Made by a program: the position numbers and the translations under genes
NCBI GenBank assembly: GCA_900100245.1
Contig: FNEU01000004.1
Location: 142,081 to 206,080 of the forward strand
DNA from: Lachnospiraceae bacterium G41
Lineage (GTDB): Bacteria; Bacillota; Clostridia; Lachnospirales; Lachnospiraceae
Direction: 5' to 3'
Length of the DNA: 64,000 nt
Part shown: piece by piece, positions 28,337 to 37,426 of the stretch
How positions within the stretch are numbered: position 1 is the first letter of the stretch
Layout of the letters: each line of letters begins with the position of its first letter
Notes under the pieces: model-generated
Seen by the model: only the letters and a program-made list of their open reading frames with translations
The model's database searches: none
What the model was told of the DNA's origin: nothing

Positions 28337-29521
28337 ATGGGGCGTACACAAGATATAGGGAACGTAAAAGCATACAAATCTGACGTCAGAAAATACCAAT
28401 TTGTCAAAAATGTCATCGTTCCTTTTGTTAAATCTAAATTTAATTTTAAGGTCGAAAATCGGTACAAAATGCCTGACGTACCGTTTATTGCCATTTCCAA
28501 CCATGTTACCAACCTTGACATGGTCTGGATTGCTTTATCCATAGACAAACATCTATATTTTGTGGCCGGAGAGCAGGTCGTAAGAAAAGGAATCGGAGGC
28601 AAATTAGTCAACTGGACATTCCATCCGATTGTTCGAGAAAAAGCCACTGTCGGACTCTCAACCGTAGTCGAAATGAAGAAGCATCTTTTGGCCGGACACA
28701 ATGTCGGACTCTTTGCCGAGGGCGTCAGATCGGCGGACGGCCTTTCAAATAAAATTGTTCCGTCAAGCGCCGCTGTTTTAAAAAAATTGGGCTTCACTGT
28801 AGTCACTTTTAAAATCCACGGAGGATTTTTCACATCACCCAGATGGTCATCGGATATAAGACGCGGAAAGATGACCTGCGAACTCGTAAATATTTATTCC
28901 CCCGAAGACATAGAAAAAATGAGTGTCGACGAGCTTGATAAGGCTTTAAATGCCGATATTTTCGAAGACGCATATGCATATAACGAAATCCATAAAATTC
29001 CTTTTAAGAGCAAAAAACTTGCCGAAGGCATAGAGTTTGAACTTGTTATGTGTCCTAAATGTAAGAAAATGGCCACAATAAAATCAAAGAAAGATACCTT
29101 TTTTTGTGACTGTGGCTTAAAAGGGATGTATAATGAATACGGTATGTTAAGCGTGGAGGGATTTGATTTTAAAACAATCCCTGAATGGGACGCCTGGCAG
29201 AAAAAAGAAATTGATGCTCTTACCTTTGAGGACGGAGCAACAATTCTTTCACATCCAAATCAGAAAATGACCGAGATTTCAAAGGATCATTCCGAAAAAA
29301 TCGTGGGTGAAGGTTCACTTGTTTTAAAGACTGATTCCGTTTCTGTAGGAGATAAGGTTATTTTCTTTAACGAAATAAGAGACTGTGATATTTTCTATCA
29401 CGGATTTCTTTTAATTTCTACAAAAGACAAAAAATATTACGAGATTTCTAACCCGGACTGTAAATATCCCGGCTATCTCTACAAGCTTTTAATTAAAAGG
29501 TTTGTGGAAAGCGGGAAATAA
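28337..29521 (+). CDS. PlsC-like 1-acylglycerol-3-phosphate acyltransferase with zinc-ribbon C-terminal region
   Basis: A 394-aa protein. Residues ~45-200 are a PlsC acyltransferase domain with the catalytic H56-x4-D61 (NHVTNLD) and the acceptor-site motif LFAEGVRSADG. After this comes a region not seen in standard PlsC: CPKC (about residue 237) and CDC (about 254) look like a zinc ribbon, and the last ~110 residues form an unrecognised, possibly PH-like domain. It should acylate a lysophospholipid or similar membrane acceptor. The ATG has no strong ribosome site, so the start is less certain. It stands alone between pyrF and gltS. Confidence 0.82.
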   Translation: MGRTQDIGNVKAYKSDVRKYQFVKNVIVPFVKSKFNFKVENRYKMPDVPFIAISNHVTNLDMVWIALSIDKHLYFVAGEQVVRKGIGGKLVNWTFHPIVREKATVGLSTVVEMKKHLLAGHNVGLFAEGVRSADGLSNKIVPSSAAVLKKLGFTVVTFKIHGGFFTSPRWSSDIRRGKMTCELVNIYSPEDIEKMSVDELDKALNADIFEDAYAYNEIHKIPFKSKKLAEGIEFELVMCPKCKKMATIKSKKDTFFCDCGLKGMYNEYGMLSVEGFDFKTIPEWDAWQKKEIDALTFEDGATILSHPNQKMTEISKDHSEKIVGEGSLVLKTDSVSVGDKVIFFNEIRDCDIFYHGFLLISTKDKKYYEISNPDCKYPGYLYKLLIKRFVESGK

Positions 29522-29545
29522 TAATTAGAAAATGAGGAAAAATGA

Positions 29546-30973
29546 ATGTCTAGCGGATTATCGTTTGCAAGCACCACTGTCTGGCCCGTAATTATGTTTG
29601 TAGCTGTAATTATGGGTGGTCTTCTTGTCGGGAATACTTTAAAAAGATATATTCCCTTCTTAAAAAAGTCTCTGATTCCCGTATCGGTAATTGGCGGAAT
29701 ATTTTTACTTTTTATATCTTCCGTACTTAAATTTACCACCGGCGAATATCTTTTCAACCTGCCCATATTCTGCGAAGGAAGTTCGATGAGCGGAATAGAA
29801 ATGCTCGAGATAATGACCTATCATTGTCTGGCAATCGGTTTTATCGCAATGACCTTAAGAAAATCGGATAATAAGGGCAAGGCAAATGGCCGTGTTTCCG
29901 AAGTTGTAAATACAGGTATTACGACGGTAAGTACATATCTTTTACAAGGCTTTTTCGGACTTGCAATAACGGTTGTCGCATCTTTTATAATTCCCAAACT
30001 CATCAAAGCATCGGGAATCATCCTTTGCTTCGGCTTCGGTCAGGGTACCGGACAGGCTCTTAACTACGGTTCGATATACGAAACCGATTACGGATTTATC
30101 GGCGGTAAATCCTTCGGCCTTACAATTGCTGCATTAGGCTTTCTTGCGGCAAGTATCGGCGGTGTCATTTACCTTAACTACCACAAAAGAAAAGGCGACA
30201 TCAAAATAAGAGAGAGCGTATCTGAACTTAATCAGGAAAAGGTTGAAGAAGAGGGAGAAGTACCGATGGTTGATTCCATAGACAAATTAACCCTTCAGAT
30301 TTCGCTTGTTTTCGTCTGCTACGCAATGACATATCTTTTAATGTATATTCTCGGCAATCTCGTCGGAGACGGCCTTAAGACAACCATTTACGGCTTTAAC
30401 TTCTTGCTCGGTACACTTTCCGCAGTCATCGTAAAAGAAGTATTAAAGCTTTTAAGAAAAACAAACTTAATGCACAGGGACTATGTCAACAATTTCCTCT
30501 TAAACAGAATCGCCGGATTTGCATTTGACATTATGATTGTCGCAGGAATCGGAGCCATCAGAGTAGATCTCATAAAAGATTACTGGGTAGTGCTTTTAAT
30601 CCTCGGCTTAGTAGGTGTCCTCGTGACATTCCTTTATATTAAATTTGTATCGAAAAAACTCTTTAAAAACTACGAGCATGAACAGTTCATGGTAATGTAC
30701 GGTATGCTTACCGGAACGGCTTCGACAGGTGTAATTTTGCTTCGTGAAATCGATCCCGCATTCGAAACACCCGCATCGGAAAACATCGTATACCAGAACT
30801 TCCCCGCGATTCTTTTAGGATTTCCTATGATGCTTGTTGCGGCATTCTGCCCGAAGAGCGATATTGCAACATACATTACAATGGGTGTAATTGCGGCTTA
30901 CTTTATAGTGCTTAATATCATCCTTTTCAGAAGCCTGATATTTAAGAAAAAGACCAAGGCAGCTAAAGAATAA
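29546..30973 (+). CDS. Sodium/glutamate symporter (GltS/ESS family)
   Basis: A 475-aa protein with about 12 hydrophobic helices arranged as two inverted halves split by a charged loop (residues ~215-250). GFGQGTGQALNYG near residue 155 and the matching GMLTGTASTGVILLREIDP near residue 386 are the re-entrant loop motifs of the ESS family. It should take up glutamate with sodium. GAGGA lies 8 nt before the ATG. Confidence 0.88.
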   Translation: MSSGLSFASTTVWPVIMFVAVIMGGLLVGNTLKRYIPFLKKSLIPVSVIGGIFLLFISSVLKFTTGEYLFNLPIFCEGSSMSGIEMLEIMTYHCLAIGFIAMTLRKSDNKGKANGRVSEVVNTGITTVSTYLLQGFFGLAITVVASFIIPKLIKASGIILCFGFGQGTGQALNYGSIYETDYGFIGGKSFGLTIAALGFLAASIGGVIYLNYHKRKGDIKIRESVSELNQEKVEEEGEVPMVDSIDKLTLQISLVFVCYAMTYLLMYILGNLVGDGLKTTIYGFNFLLGTLSAVIVKEVLKLLRKTNLMHRDYVNNFLLNRIAGFAFDIMIVAGIGAIRVDLIKDYWVVLLILGLVGVLVTFLYIKFVSKKLFKNYEHEQFMVMYGMLTGTASTGVILLREIDPAFETPASENIVYQNFPAILLGFPMMLVAAFCPKSDIATYITMGVIAAYFIVLNIILFRSLIFKKKTKAAKE

Positions 30974-30996
30974 AAGGTTTTAACAAGGAGAAAAAA

Positions 30997-31518
30997 TTGG
31001 TAATAGATTCAGATAAATATCTGCAGGTAGGTGCGATTACATCAACGCACGGCATAAAAGGCGAAGTAAAGGTTTTTCCTACAACGGATGATGCTTCAAG
31101 ATATGACAATCTTGATGAAGTTTTTCTTGATACGGGAAAAGAACTGATGCCCTTACATATCGCAGGTGTTAAGTATTTTAAGCAGTATGTAATTGTAAAA
31201 TTCAAAGAATTTAAGGATATCAACGAGATTGAGCCCTACAAGGGCAAGAATATCTATGTCGACAGGGAACATGCCGTGGATCTGGATGATGATGAGTATT
31301 TCGTGGCGGATCTTTTAGGACTTAAGGTTGTGACCGATGAGGGAGAGGAATTCGGAGAATTAACAGATGTTCTTTTCGCCAAGGCTAATGATGTTTACAC
31401 CGTTACAAGACCCGACGGAAAAGAAGTATTAATCCCTGCGATAGAAGAATGCATACTTGATATCGATCTTGACGAAGAAGTCATGACTATACATATTATG
31501 CCAGGCCTGTTGGATTAA
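30997..31518 (+). CDS. rimM: Ribosome maturation factor RimM
   Basis: A 173-aa protein needed for processing of the 30S subunit head. The start region LQVGAITSTHGIKGEVKVFPTTD is the RimM N-terminal domain; the PRC-barrel domain with DEYFVADLLGLKV and ANDVYTVTRPDGKEVLIPA follows from ~95. Starts at TTG 30997 with AAGGAG upstream. It is followed by trmD as in most bacteria, but rpsP does not precede it. Confidence 0.95.
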   Translation: MVIDSDKYLQVGAITSTHGIKGEVKVFPTTDDASRYDNLDEVFLDTGKELMPLHIAGVKYFKQYVIVKFKEFKDINEIEPYKGKNIYVDREHAVDLDDDEYFVADLLGLKVVTDEGEEFGELTDVLFAKANDVYTVTRPDGKEVLIPAIEECILDIDLDEEVMTIHIMPGLLD

Positions 31519-31528
31519 GGAGAGTGTT

Positions 31529-32353
31529 TTGAATTTTCATATTCTGACATTATTCCCCGAGATGGTTGAAGATGCTTTAAACACAAGCATTTTGAAACGT
31601 GCAGCCGACGCCGGAATAATATCAATCAATGCAATTAATATAAGGGATTACTCGACTGACAAACATAAAAAAGTCGACGATTATCCGTATGGTGGCGGAG
31701 CCGGAATGCTGATGCAGGCTCAGCCTGTTTTTGATGCTTATGAGGATCTTTGCAAGACCATAAAAAAGAGAAAAAAATCAAGAGCCAAGAAACTTAAAGT
31801 ACGCGTGCTTTACATGACTCCCCAGGGCAGAACATTTGACCAGAAATTCGCTGAAGAACTTGCCAAAGAAGAAGATTTGATTTTCCTTTGCGGACATTAC
31901 GAAGGCATTGATGAGAGAGTAATCGAAGAGATAGTAACCGATGAAGTATCTCTCGGTGATTTCGTACTCACGGGCGGTGAACTCCCCGCAATGGTAATGG
32001 TGGATTGCATTTCAAGATTAATCCCCGGAGTACTCGGATCCGACGAATCCGCGTCTGATGAAAGCTTCTCCGAAGGACTGTTGGAATACCCTCAGTACAC
32101 AAGACCTGAAGTATGGCATGAAAAGGCTGTTCCCGATGTGCTTTTAAGCGGCAATCATAAGGAAATAGAAAAGTGGCGAATGGCTATGGCGCTTGAAAGA
32201 ACAAGCGAAAAAAGACCGGATTTATATGAAGATTTAAAAGAAGAACTCGAAGAGTTTAAAAAAGATAATCCGAAGAAATTTAGGAAAAAACGCACTGAAG
32301 CTGAAGAAGTTCTTAAGATGCGTGAACTTAAGAATATTAAAAACGAAGAATGA
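31529..32353 (+). CDS. trmD: tRNA (guanine-37-N1)-methyltransferase
   Basis: Methylates G37 of tRNAs reading CNN codons, preventing +1 frameshifts. It is a SPOUT enzyme with the trefoil knot motifs LCGHYEGIDERV and SLGDFVLTGGELPAMV. The 274-aa length is slightly long, with a basic C-terminus. TTG at 31529 follows AAGGAGA. rplS, the usual next gene, is absent; instead a repeat element and a membrane-protein gene follow immediately. Confidence 0.96.
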   Translation: MNFHILTLFPEMVEDALNTSILKRAADAGIISINAINIRDYSTDKHKKVDDYPYGGGAGMLMQAQPVFDAYEDLCKTIKKRKKSRAKKLKVRVLYMTPQGRTFDQKFAEELAKEEDLIFLCGHYEGIDERVIEEIVTDEVSLGDFVLTGGELPAMVMVDCISRLIPGVLGSDESASDESFSEGLLEYPQYTRPEVWHEKAVPDVLLSGNHKEIEKWRMAMALERTSEKRPDLYEDLKEELEEFKKDNPKKFRKKRTEAEEVLKMRELKNIKNEE

Positions 32354-32354
32354 C

Positions 32355-32390
32355 GGTGCCCGTCTCCCGAAGGGTGCCCGGCTCAAGACG
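32355..32390 (+). repeat. Two-unit 18-bp repeat element, copy 1
   Basis: Two tandem 18-bp units: GGTGCCCGTCTCCCGAAG, then GGTGCCCGGCTCAAGACG. It starts just after the trmD stop and runs to 6 nt before the next start codon. A matching element is at 45089-45124. Confidence 0.75.
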
Positions 32391-32396
32391 AACACG

Positions 32397-34022
32397 ATGG
32401 AAAAGAAAAACAAAATCTACAGCATAATACTTGCATATGCCACAGGTTTGCTCCTGTCGCTTTTTTCCGTTATCGGATTTGTCACAAAACACAATCAAGG
32501 TTTTGTGATGAGTCTTTCGGTTGTTTTTATTGCTGTGGTTTTAACTGTAATGATCGGAAGCGCAATGCTTGCGTTTTTTGCATTAACGGATAATTTTTAT
32601 CTAAAGAGTGAAAATAAAAAAACAAATTCCGAATCAAAGAAATCTTTTCCGCCGGTTCTCGTATATTTTATCGTATTTGCTATATTTTTAATCTGCTGGT
32701 TTCCGTATTTTCTTGCAATGTATCCCGGTATGTTTGCATACGACAACGAATGGCAGTATTTCATGTATGCGGATAAAGTAATCACCAATCACCAGCCTGT
32801 AATTCATACATTAATCCTTGGTTTTATCATTCATACCGTAGAAGATTTAACAGGCAGCATCAACAAGGGCGTTGCGGCATACACACTTTTCCAGATGGTT
32901 TTAATGGGCCTTGGAAGTGCATTCATACCGTATAAAATATTTAAAAGAAAAGAGAACAAATTCCTCTTTGTCGCATCGATAGTTTTCTTTGCATTTTACC
33001 CCGTATTTGTAATCTTTGTTTTTACGGGAACGAAGGATACACTTTTCTCAATGGCGATTGCGAATTTTATGATTTTAAATCTCGAACTCTTTGAAAAGGG
33101 CGATGAGTTTTTAAAAAACAGGGGAAACCGCATACTTTGGATTCTCTTTGCTTTTATCATTTATTCGTTCAGAAACAATGCGGTTTATGCAATGCTTCCC
33201 GTACTTCCTTTTGCATTTATTTTCATCGTAAAAAAATGCAAAAAATACAAAAATAAAGCACTTGCAATGCTACTTTTTACCGCAGCGTTATTCATCTTTT
33301 ATTCGGGACCTTTTACAACACTTGTTGCAAAGGAAAAAGTATCAAAAGCAGAGATGATGTCGGTGCCCTGCCAGCAGATGGTTAGAGTATACACATATAA
33401 AAACGCAGAATTACCTGAGAGTGAAAAAACAGTATTCGATGAGTTTTATGATTCGACCTTTATGTACGGTTACTATGTTCCGGAGATTGCGGATGCTGCA
33501 AAGGGAAGACTCAGAGTTGATGTATACGATGCGAAAAAATCCGAGTACTGGAAACTCTGGGCAACCTGGTTTAAAAAGTATCCGGGCGAATACGTGGATT
33601 CGTTTTTAGAGAATACATACGGCCTTTATTATATGTGGCCGAGATATGTTTTATACGGCTACGGACAGGAAGGCTTTACGGTAATGCATCAGATGGATCC
33701 GGCTGTGCCTAACAGCAAACTGCCTGCGCTATATGCCGTGCTTGAAAACTTTGAAGACGGAGACATAGTTTTACACAACGGATTCGTTTCATGGATTTTC
33801 GCACCCGCAACATTTCTATTTCTTGGAATCGCGGCATGCGTTTATGTTCTTAGAAACAAAAAGTTTTGGCTTATAATTCCAATCGCATTTCTCACTCTTT
33901 TATGGTGTACGTTTTTACTCGGTCCGGTTGCACTTGTAAGATATGTTTTGTTCCTCTACATTTTGCTGCCGGTATGGCCTATGTATATGAGAGCTTCGTT
34001 TAACGAGGGGAAAAATAAATGA
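32397..34022 (+). CDS. DUF6020-like polytopic membrane protein
   Basis: A 541-aa protein with about 12 helices. After the third helix comes FLAMYPGMFAYDNEWQYF and NHQPVIHT, an outer-loop signature recalled for DUF6020 and similar to GT-C glycosyltransferases: acidic residue in the loop, then H-P and a helix. Function is not established; transfer of a lipid-linked sugar is likely. The ATG at 32397 has no visible ribosome site because the repeat element occupies that place; an in-frame start at 32322 would overlap trmD and translate the repeat. The next gene overlaps by ATGA. Confidence 0.7.
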   Translation: MEKKNKIYSIILAYATGLLLSLFSVIGFVTKHNQGFVMSLSVVFIAVVLTVMIGSAMLAFFALTDNFYLKSENKKTNSESKKSFPPVLVYFIVFAIFLICWFPYFLAMYPGMFAYDNEWQYFMYADKVITNHQPVIHTLILGFIIHTVEDLTGSINKGVAAYTLFQMVLMGLGSAFIPYKIFKRKENKFLFVASIVFFAFYPVFVIFVFTGTKDTLFSMAIANFMILNLELFEKGDEFLKNRGNRILWILFAFIIYSFRNNAVYAMLPVLPFAFIFIVKKCKKYKNKALAMLLFTAALFIFYSGPFTTLVAKEKVSKAEMMSVPCQQMVRVYTYKNAELPESEKTVFDEFYDSTFMYGYYVPEIADAAKGRLRVDVYDAKKSEYWKLWATWFKKYPGEYVDSFLENTYGLYYMWPRYVLYGYGQEGFTVMHQMDPAVPNSKLPALYAVLENFEDGDIVLHNGFVSWIFAPATFLFLGIAACVYVLRNKKFWLIIPIAFLTLLWCTFLLGPVALVRYVLFLYILLPVWPMYMRASFNEGKNK

Positions 34023-35593
34023 AAATCAAAGAGTTCTTTAAGGAAAAAAAGAATAAAAGACTTTTTGTGAAGTGTCTTGTCGCACTTCTTTTTCCTTTTG
34101 CGCTCTGCCTTCTCTATTGCCTGATAAGAGGCATTTCTTTAGGGGATATTTATGTTCCCGCATCGAAAAACAACGACAGTTTATACTATTTCAAACTGGT
34201 TGAATCCATAAGATACAATTTATTCCCGAGAGGATATTTCGGATTTAACGAAAGTCATGCCGCAAACCTCACATTCGCAGCATGGAGTCCGCTTATGCTT
34301 CTTCCCTGGGCTTTCGCAAGTCTTATCTTCGGATGGGGCTTTAAATCTGCGGTTTTCATTAATATCCTTCTTTTTGCGATTGCCTTTGCAATCTTTGTAT
34401 ATCTGACGGATCTCGAAATCGAAAAAATGATTTATTTAACAATCCTTTATTCGTTTTTCCCGAGCTTTTTCATACATCTTATGTGTATCTTACCCGAGGC
34501 TTCGATAGCCGGGCTTACACTTATTTTATTAGGTCTTTCCTACAGAATTTCGAATGATAAGGAAACAAACAAAAAAAGTGAAAATGCATCATATGTTTTC
34601 TTAATCTTAATAAGCATTTTCTTAACTCTTTTAAGACCTTATATGGTTGTATTTTTCATAATTCCGATAGTGCTTTCGTTTAAGAACAAGAAAGTATTTT
34701 TTGGTATTGTAAGCATTATTTTAACAGGTGCTTCACTGGCCGGATATTTTATCATTGCAAAACTTTTTACAGCAGATTATTTCACACCGCTTTTTGACCT
34801 TGGAATTATAAAACTTTTCTTACACGGAAAATTCACCGAAGGCTTCTGGACGAGTGTTTATGTTATCCGAGATATGAAAAGAGAAATCTTCGCACAGATT
34901 GCTGATGCATTTAGATACGGTCTTACATCAGGCACACATTACGTACTGCTTTTGTTTGAATTTATCATAGTTTTATTCCTTTCGCTCTTTAAGAAAAACA
35001 AGCAATTCAGAGTGATTGCAATAACTTATTTAATCGCTGTTGCAGGTGTTTTATCCGCAATAGTTTTGCTCCTTCAGAAAGCCAACGAAGGCGGACGTCA
35101 CATTTGGGTATTCTGCATACTCGGAGTTGCACTTATCGTGCTTTTCAAAGAAGGTCATGAAAGTTCCGTACCCAAACTTATCATTGCGGCACTCTTTGTG
35201 ACTTTCATCATTAGAGGCGCTTCGGTACCGACCGATTATGATGTGCCTTTTGATGACAGAAACATAAAAGAAAACGTAACCGCCTGGAAAGAAATTTATG
35301 AAAAAGAAAACGTAAGCCTATCTGATAATACAGGGTATGATAATACCGTCATCTGGGTATTTATAGACTATGTGGACGGCAAACAGGTTGTGACCGAATT
35401 TAACGGTCTTTACGCACTTCCGAAGGGCTTTGGTATTAGCTGCTGTTCACCCGATTACGTTTTAACCTATTTTGACACTCTTCAAAGTAAATATATTTTC
35501 ACTTACGACGGTGCGCTGGTGGCCGAAGAATGTGAGGAATACGGTTACAAAGTAGTGGGCAGATACGGCAATTCCGTAATGTATGAGAGATAA
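34019..35593 (+). CDS. Unknown polytopic membrane protein, GT-C-like
   Basis: A 524-aa protein with about 10-11 helices and a ~110-residue soluble C-terminal tail. The first outer loop has YVPASKNNDSLYYFKLVESIRYN, resembling the acidic loop of GT-C transferases, and NLTFAAWSPLMLLPWAFASLIFGW follows. No named family was recognised. It overlaps the upstream DUF6020-like gene by four bases, so translation is coupled, and precedes an O-antigen-ligase-like gene, pointing to a shared role in surface glycans. Confidence 0.65.
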   Translation: MKIKEFFKEKKNKRLFVKCLVALLFPFALCLLYCLIRGISLGDIYVPASKNNDSLYYFKLVESIRYNLFPRGYFGFNESHAANLTFAAWSPLMLLPWAFASLIFGWGFKSAVFINILLFAIAFAIFVYLTDLEIEKMIYLTILYSFFPSFFIHLMCILPEASIAGLTLILLGLSYRISNDKETNKKSENASYVFLILISIFLTLLRPYMVVFFIIPIVLSFKNKKVFFGIVSIILTGASLAGYFIIAKLFTADYFTPLFDLGIIKLFLHGKFTEGFWTSVYVIRDMKREIFAQIADAFRYGLTSGTHYVLLLFEFIIVLFLSLFKKNKQFRVIAITYLIAVAGVLSAIVLLLQKANEGGRHIWVFCILGVALIVLFKEGHESSVPKLIIAALFVTFIIRGASVPTDYDVPFDDRNIKENVTAWKEIYEKENVSLSDNTGYDNTVIWVFIDYVDGKQVVTEFNGLYALPKGFGISCCSPDYVLTYFDTLQSKYIFTYDGALVAEECEEYGYKVVGRYGNSVMYER

Positions 35594-35647
35594 TCTGCCG
35601 GAAGATTATTAACTAAACTATATGCATAAAGACAAAGGATTCTTTTG

Positions 35648-37351
35648 ATGGAAAAGAAAACGATTGATGTAAAAAGAATAGTATATACAGTCGCAATGCT
35701 TCTTTTATGCATTGTGGCATTCGTAAGAGGCGTAGGAGGCGGAGACTGGTGGAATGCTGCGGTTAGCTGCTTAGGCTTTGCGCTTTTCCCTGTTATTGTT
35801 ACGCGCTACGGCTTTAAAAGCTTCTTAAAGATTCCATATTTAATCTGGCTTGTGGTATCAATTCCTGCAGCAGCAATAACCATTAATAAGTTTTATTATT
35901 CCGCGATTCACAGAATGGCATTTGCTCTTCTGGTGGTTGAATGTGTCTTTTACGGACTTATAATAATCAGAATTATTTATTCAATCATAAAAAAAGAAAT
36001 CGGCAAAGAATTTAAGAAATTAAATCCCTTGTTTTTTATAAGTCTGGCATTTTTCTTCTTTGCTGCGATTTCGGTAAATCAGGCTACATGGCCTCTTTTC
36101 TACGGAATATTTTTTATAAGCTTTTACCTTGCACCGAATGATGAAAAGGACAGTGAAACCCTGTTTTTATCCCTTGCGGATGCGCTTTTAATTTCATTCT
36201 TTCTTATCCAGTCATTCGCGTTTTTACACAGACCTTACGACCAGGTAAGGTATGTCGGTGCGTATACCAATTCCAACTTAAACGGAATGTTTTATTTCTG
36301 CGCTTACCTTGCGTGGCTTGGCAAATACATTTATTTCCAAAAGAACAATGCCAAAAAAGCAGTACGAATCATTCATTTCCTCTTTGCATGTGCAATGTGG
36401 TCATTTGCGCTTCTTACAATTAGCAGAAGCTCCCTTATGGCATTCGTATTTTCGACAGTCGTTTTCCTTGTAACAGCTGAAGTATTGATTCTAAGGAAAA
36501 GCTTCGTCAAAGGATTCCTCCTAAAAGGAATCTGCATGCTTTGCGTATTCTTGTTAAGTTTCCCGCTTGTCTTTGCGTGCGTAAGATTCATTCCCCCGCT
36601 TAGACACCATCCTATTTGGATTACCGAATACAGCGAAGATTTCGTGCATTCATACGATCCCTGGAATTCGCCCAAATACATTGATTTGGATGAATTTTTC
36701 GGAACCTTCATAGGAAGATTTGATATTGAAAATGTCGATGCAAAAAGCGGTGTTACCACAGAACAAAATATTCTAAAAGAAAACAACGCATCGCCTTCAA
36801 ATAGTGAAGCAGATTCGAAAAACTCATCCGAAACTGCAGCCAAATATGAAGAAAAAGGCGATATGGTAATAAGATATCCTGACGGAACCATTCCCGGAAC
36901 GGATGAATTACATCCTGCGTATGTAAGGGAGACCTACAAAGGACTTGAAAAGATCCTTGGAATCAGAAAATACATTTACGGATATTTCATTTCACACCTT
37001 AATTTCAAAGGACATGAGAGAGAGTATCCCTTCGTATGGCTTTTCTCGTGGTACCAGGTACTGCATGCGCACAATTCGTATCTTCAGATCGCTTATTGCT
37101 TTGGTATTATTCCGGGACTTCTTTTTACAGTATTGTCTTTATACGGAACTATTACACCGATTGTTCTTATAGCAAAGAAAAAAGAGAAAGCAGGGTGGTA
37201 TTTGGTATTTATCGCAATGGCCCAGATGGGTATCTTTGTAATAAGTATCGTTGAAAATATTTCCTTCCCCGGAAAGATGATGTTCTCGCTTTTCTTTGTA
37301 ACGCTTCTTCCTCTGATGAGACTTAAGAAAAACAAAGAAGAAAAGAAATGA
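35648..37351 (+). CDS. O-antigen ligase / Wzy-like membrane protein
   Basis: A 567-aa protein with about 11 helices. The family pattern is visible: GAYTNSNLNGMFYFCAYLAW, then LLTISRSSLMAFVFS, a large acidic outer loop (residues ~310-440), then LHAHNSYLQIAYCFGI. The R-S-S-x-x-A and H-N-x-x-L motifs are typical of Wzy_C proteins, which join lipid-linked glycan to an acceptor or polymerise repeat units. The ATG at 35648 was preferred over TTG at 35645; AAAGGA lies upstream. It follows two GT-C-like proteins, forming a three-gene set. Confidence 0.8.
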   Translation: MEKKTIDVKRIVYTVAMLLLCIVAFVRGVGGGDWWNAAVSCLGFALFPVIVTRYGFKSFLKIPYLIWLVVSIPAAAITINKFYYSAIHRMAFALLVVECVFYGLIIIRIIYSIIKKEIGKEFKKLNPLFFISLAFFFFAAISVNQATWPLFYGIFFISFYLAPNDEKDSETLFLSLADALLISFFLIQSFAFLHRPYDQVRYVGAYTNSNLNGMFYFCAYLAWLGKYIYFQKNNAKKAVRIIHFLFACAMWSFALLTISRSSLMAFVFSTVVFLVTAEVLILRKSFVKGFLLKGICMLCVFLLSFPLVFACVRFIPPLRHHPIWITEYSEDFVHSYDPWNSPKYIDLDEFFGTFIGRFDIENVDAKSGVTTEQNILKENNASPSNSEADSKNSSETAAKYEEKGDMVIRYPDGTIPGTDELHPAYVRETYKGLEKILGIRKYIYGYFISHLNFKGHEREYPFVWLFSWYQVLHAHNSYLQIAYCFGIIPGLLFTVLSLYGTITPIVLIAKKKEKAGWYLVFIAMAQMGIFVISIVENISFPGKMMFSLFFVTLLPLMRLKKNKEEKK

Positions 37352-37426
37352 AATTAAATTGAATTAAGCATACGCATGATGTACAATAAAATGTTGTGGA
37401 ATTAAATTGAAAGAGGGTAGTTTTAA

